64,000 nt of DNA. Origin: Bacteroidota bacterium. Lineage in GTDB: Bacteria; Bacteroidota; Bacteroidia; Bacteroidales; UBA10428. The stretch lies in the NCBI GenBank assembly GCA_023442525.1, contig JAEZZA010000020.1, forward strand, positions 1 to 64,000, in the 5' to 3' direction. Below the pieces are notes generated by a model. That model did not search any database. It was not told the origin of the DNA and saw only the letters and a program-made list of their open reading frames with translations. This document shows positions 61,668 to 64,000 of the stretch, one piece after another. Both the position numbers and the translations under genes were made by a program. Position 1 is the stretch's first letter. Every line of letters begins with the position of its first letter.

Positions 61668-62315
61668 CTACTGTTTTCCACCAAGCATAGGCACAAATAC
61701 AAATGAACCATGCTCAGTGCTTTTAAACTCATTTTCATCCAGTTTTTCAATCAGTGTCATCACCTGCGACTCGTTGTTTCCAACGGGAATCACAAGCCGT
61801 CCGCCAATTTTGAGCTGCTGTAACAGCTTCTGAGGAATTTCAGGGGCAGCCGCTGTTACAAGAATCCTGTCGAACGGACCGTAAGTAGGCAATCCCTGGT
61901 AACCATCGCCATAAAAAAACTTAATGCGGTAATTGCAGTTCATCCGGGTCAGCAGCATTTGCGTGTTCAGATATAATTCCTTCTGACGCTCTATGGTGTA
62001 TACATCTGCTCCCATTTGCGCCAAAACCGCGGCCTGGTATCCTGAACCGGTTCCAACTTCCAGAATCTTAAGCAATGGCTGAACCTGAAGCAATGTTGTC
62101 TGAAAAGCAACGGTATAAGGTTGTGATATGGTCTGTCCCGATCCTATCGGAAAGGCCTGATCGCGATAGGCAAATTTAATGAAGCCGCTATCCATAAAAA
62201 AGTGACGAGGTATATTACCTATTGCGGCTAGTACATTCTCATCGGTTATACCTTTTCGCCTGATCTCTTCTACCAATTTTCTTCTTAATCCCTTGTGCTG
62301 AAAGCTGTCTTCCAT
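61668..62315 (-). CDS. pcm: Protein-L-isoaspartate O-methyltransferase
   Basis: A 215-residue SAM-dependent methyltransferase that repairs age-damaged proteins by methylating isoaspartyl residues. Signature segments: FRDQAFPIGSGQTISQPYTVAFQTTLL and motif I LKILEVGTGSGYQAAVLAQMGADVYTIER. The length is normal. It heads a short minus-strand run with the MBL-fold gene 8 bp downstream. The start at 62315 begins MEDSFQHKGLRRKLVEEIRRKG, which fits the family. Confidence 0.95.
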   Translation of the reverse strand: MEDSFQHKGLRRKLVEEIRRKGITDENVLAAIGNIPRHFFMDSGFIKFAYRDQAFPIGSGQTISQPYTVAFQTTLLQVQPLLKILEVGTGSGYQAAVLAQMGADVYTIERQKELYLNTQMLLTRMNCNYRIKFFYGDGYQGLPTYGPFDRILVTAAAPEIPQKLLQQLKIGGRLVIPVGNNESQVMTLIEKLDENEFKSTEHGSFVFVPMLGGKQ

Positions 62316-62424
62316 TTAGCCGCTATTTACATTCGCTTATAAACAAAATTAGTTGATAAGTTGGATCTAAAAAAAATATCCCCTGTTTCTAAATCAACTA
62401 TGTTTGTCTAAATGCCGGTGAACA

Positions 62425-63357
62425 ATGAAAGTAGGAATCGCGGGCTCATTTTCAGCCATTAACAGGCATGTTTGCGTACTCGAAAAAATAAGTGATATTG
62501 CGATTGCCGGGAAATGGTCGGTTAACGGGCGACCCGACAGCGCGGTAGAGCTGGATAGCGGACGGGTATTACATCCGGAACAGGTTGTTGAGCAGACAGA
62601 TGCTGTTATAATAACCGACAGGGGTGAATTCTATCGACGTCTGGCAACACTTGCTCTGCGTAGTGCCAAACATGTTTTTCTGTATACACCATTGGTTGGC
62701 TCAGTGAATGAGGCTTACCAGTTAATCAAACTGGGAAATGAAGCAAATGTTATTCTTAAGTGTGGAAGAACCGGCACAAATGGAATTAAAGGATTAATAA
62801 ATCATATTCCCGACCTGAAACAAATTTCAATGGTCGAATTCAGGCATTCCATTTCTATAAACCACGAAAAACCTTTTCATCTTCAGGAAATAATTCTGGC
62901 TGATATGGAAATCATCAGCCGTCTTATTCATGCACGCAATACATCGGTGAAAGCAAAAGGCATTTGTATGCTGAGTTCAAAACCCGAAGTTGTGAATGCC
63001 CGGCTGGAGTTTGACAATGGAACTGCAGTTAACTATTACTGCAATATTGCCAGTTCAGTGAATGAGCATGATATAACACTGGTGCTGAAAGAACGCCTGC
63101 TCAATTTTAATTTACTTACCCATGAAGTATCGGGATGGCGTAAAAAACATACCGATACTTCAGCCGGAGCTCCCGAGTTTTTTGAAAAAATACGGGTTGA
63201 AATGGGAGATCATCTTTTTGATGATCTGTCGTCGTTCTTCTCTGTAATCAAATCTGGACCGGCATTTCTAACGATTTATGACAATGGATTTGAATCTTTT
63301 ATTCTTACCGACAAAATTCTGGAAAAGGTGTCAAAAACTCTTGTTCAGTTCGTGTGA
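62425..63357 (+). CDS. Gfo/Idh/MocA-like oxidoreductase homologue
   Basis: A 310-residue protein with a Rossmann-type N-terminal half (MKVGIAGSFSAINRHVCVLEKISDIAIAG; then VVEQTDAVIITDRGEFYRRLATLALRSAKHVFLYTP) and a C-terminal half of the Gfo/Idh/MocA type (VVNARLEFDNGTAVNYYCNIASSVNEHD). The usual GxGxxG is altered to GIAGSF, and the catalytic EKP Lys is not visible, the corresponding segment reading YTPLVG. It may not be a functional dehydrogenase. It begins 34 bp before a polyprenyl sugar-phosphate transferase gene, suggesting a role in envelope polysaccharide synthesis. Confidence 0.75.
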   Translation: MKVGIAGSFSAINRHVCVLEKISDIAIAGKWSVNGRPDSAVELDSGRVLHPEQVVEQTDAVIITDRGEFYRRLATLALRSAKHVFLYTPLVGSVNEAYQLIKLGNEANVILKCGRTGTNGIKGLINHIPDLKQISMVEFRHSISINHEKPFHLQEIILADMEIISRLIHARNTSVKAKGICMLSSKPEVVNARLEFDNGTAVNYYCNIASSVNEHDITLVLKERLLNFNLLTHEVSGWRKKHTDTSAGAPEFFEKIRVEMGDHLFDDLSSFFSVIKSGPAFLTIYDNGFESFILTDKILEKVSKTLVQFV

Positions 63358-63390
63358 TATTCCTATTTTGGAATACCGTTCAGAAGCAAT

Positions 63391-64000
63391 ATGAATAAAC
63401 GCATTCAATTAATCAAATATCTCACGGCCGATGTATTAGCTGCTATTGCTGCATGGTGTTTGTTTTTCCTGTACTATGGCAACATACTTGTTGACACCAG
63501 CGGAATTAGCCTGGCTGAAACGGAAAAGATATTTATCAGAGGATTAATTGCCGGGCCATTTCTATGGCTTCTCATTTACTACCTGGGAGGTTATTACAAC
63601 GATGTAATCCGGAAGTCGCGATTACTCGAACTTTGGCAGACATTCGGTAATGTTTTTATAGGAACTTTAATACTTTACCTGGTACTGGGACTTTACAACA
63701 CATATCAGTCCGATCTTCGAAATCCTTTTTCCACGTTTATCATCCTTTTTGCCTTTCAGTTTATCCTCACCTACATCCCGCGTCTGATAATTACTACTCT
63801 TACTACTCATAAAGTACACTCCGGGAAAATCGGGTTCAATACAATTATTATAGGTAGTAATTCCAAAGCACTTGAAATCTGGCAAGAGGTCTTGGGACAG
63901 AAACGGTCAAACGGAAATAATTTCATCGGGTTTGTGAGTGTTAACAAGGCAACCCGTAATGTGATGGAAAAATATCTGCCTTTTTTGGGAAAAATTGAAG
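63391..64000 (+). CDS. Polyprenyl glycosylphosphotransferase, N-terminal part (truncated by window end)
   Basis: The first 203 codons of a gene that runs past the end. The protein begins MNKRIQLIKYLTADVLAA, with several membrane helices (~12-32, ~50-68, ~85-105, ~118-140), and then a soluble Rossmann-like stretch (~150 onward: IGFNTIIIGSNSKALEIWQEVL). This is the N-terminal layout of WbaP/exopolysaccharide-type undecaprenyl-phosphate sugar phosphotransferases, whose catalytic domain should lie beyond the window. It probably starts exopolysaccharide or O-antigen assembly together with genes to the right. Confidence 0.85.
   Translation, partial: MNKRIQLIKYLTADVLAAIAAWCLFFLYYGNILVDTSGISLAETEKIFIRGLIAGPFLWLLIYYLGGYYNDVIRKSRLLELWQTFGNVFIGTLILYLVLGLYNTYQSDLRNPFSTFIILFAFQFILTYIPRLIITTLTTHKVHSGKIGFNTIIIGSNSKALEIWQEVLGQKRSNGNNFIGFVSVNKATRNVMEKYLPFLGKIE

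Noticed and set aside
1..64000. tRNA or rRNA genes
   Set aside because: No T-loop GTTCRANYC with matching acceptor stem was found; GTTCGAAACC at 39321 lies in a repeat and has no tRNA fold around it. No rRNA-like stretch was seen.

Overview
The window is chromosomal DNA of a member of the Bacteroidota, most likely a Bacteroidales/Marinilabiliales-type environmental anaerobe or facultative organism. The clues are a cargo protein with a type IX secretion (por) C-terminal domain, a fused MurF-alanine racemase, TAnnTTTG-type -7 promoter boxes, A/T-rich leaders without strong Shine-Dalgarno sequences, and Bacteroidota versions of DnaB, TypA, LptG, Tgt and the YjjG-type phosphatase. No rRNA, tRNA, CRISPR array, prophage or intact insertion sequence was seen. 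Almost all of the DNA is housekeeping chromosome with ordinary operons.

Layout. 0.1-6.2 kb: an NtrY/NtrC-like two-component system faces away from a MacB/FtsX-type ABC exporter, with a good sigma-54-type promoter and a helically phased direct repeat between them. 6.4-13.4 kb: GAPDH, a chimeric pseudogene (methyltransferase 5' remnant joined to a GH29 fucosidase 3' remnant), a DUF2200 protein, a secreted GH9 glycosidase and an OmpA-domain protein. 13.5-24.9 kb: DnaB, IspE, a biotin carrier plus carboxyltransferase pair, Tgt-LptG, then glycosyltransferase-ECF sigma-RsmG-Bcp-RecA, and a small 2[4Fe-4S] ferredoxin. 25-34 kb: a half-size TauE/SafE protein, a giant propeller/outer-membrane-barrel protein, class II aldolase, a MATE transporter, a lipocalin and TypA. 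34.5-44.8 kb: AmtB-PII, MscS, an ECF sigma/anti-sigma/DUF6249 operon, an FKBP lipoprotein, a TPR-propeller-SPOR protein, ClpS-NfeD-FloA and a HAD phosphatase. 44.9-53.6 kb: MurF-Alr, a GT4 glycosyltransferase, a purine permease, and PASTA/T9SS-cargo/RluD. 53.8-58 kb: a CHAT-domain protease-like protein converges on an ECF sigma factor and a TPR putative anti-sigma factor. 58.1-64 kb: GcvP, an MBL-fold hydrolase, Pcm, a Gfo/Idh-like protein and the start of a polyprenyl sugar-phosphate transferase that runs off the end.

How genes work together. Several groups are clear: NtrYC-like regulators with the divergent ABC exporter; Tgt-LptG (4-bp overlap); BCCP with carboxyltransferase; AmtB-PII (ammonium uptake and its regulator); ClpS-NfeD-FloA (proteolysis adaptor with membrane microdomain proteins); PASTA-T9SS-RluD; and two ECF sigma/anti-sigma operons, one facing a secreted, membrane-anchored CHAT protein.

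The most unusual material lies between genes. Hairpin-forming dispersed repeats (called R1, R2 and R4 here) and arrays of 7-, 8- and 9-bp tandem repeats fill many intergenic gaps. R4 consists of 18-bp units: an invariant 7-mer alternating with an 11-bp palindrome whose sequence differs from unit to unit. The best candidate for an undescribed functional module is the CHAT/ECF/TPR locus at 53.8-58.0 kb.
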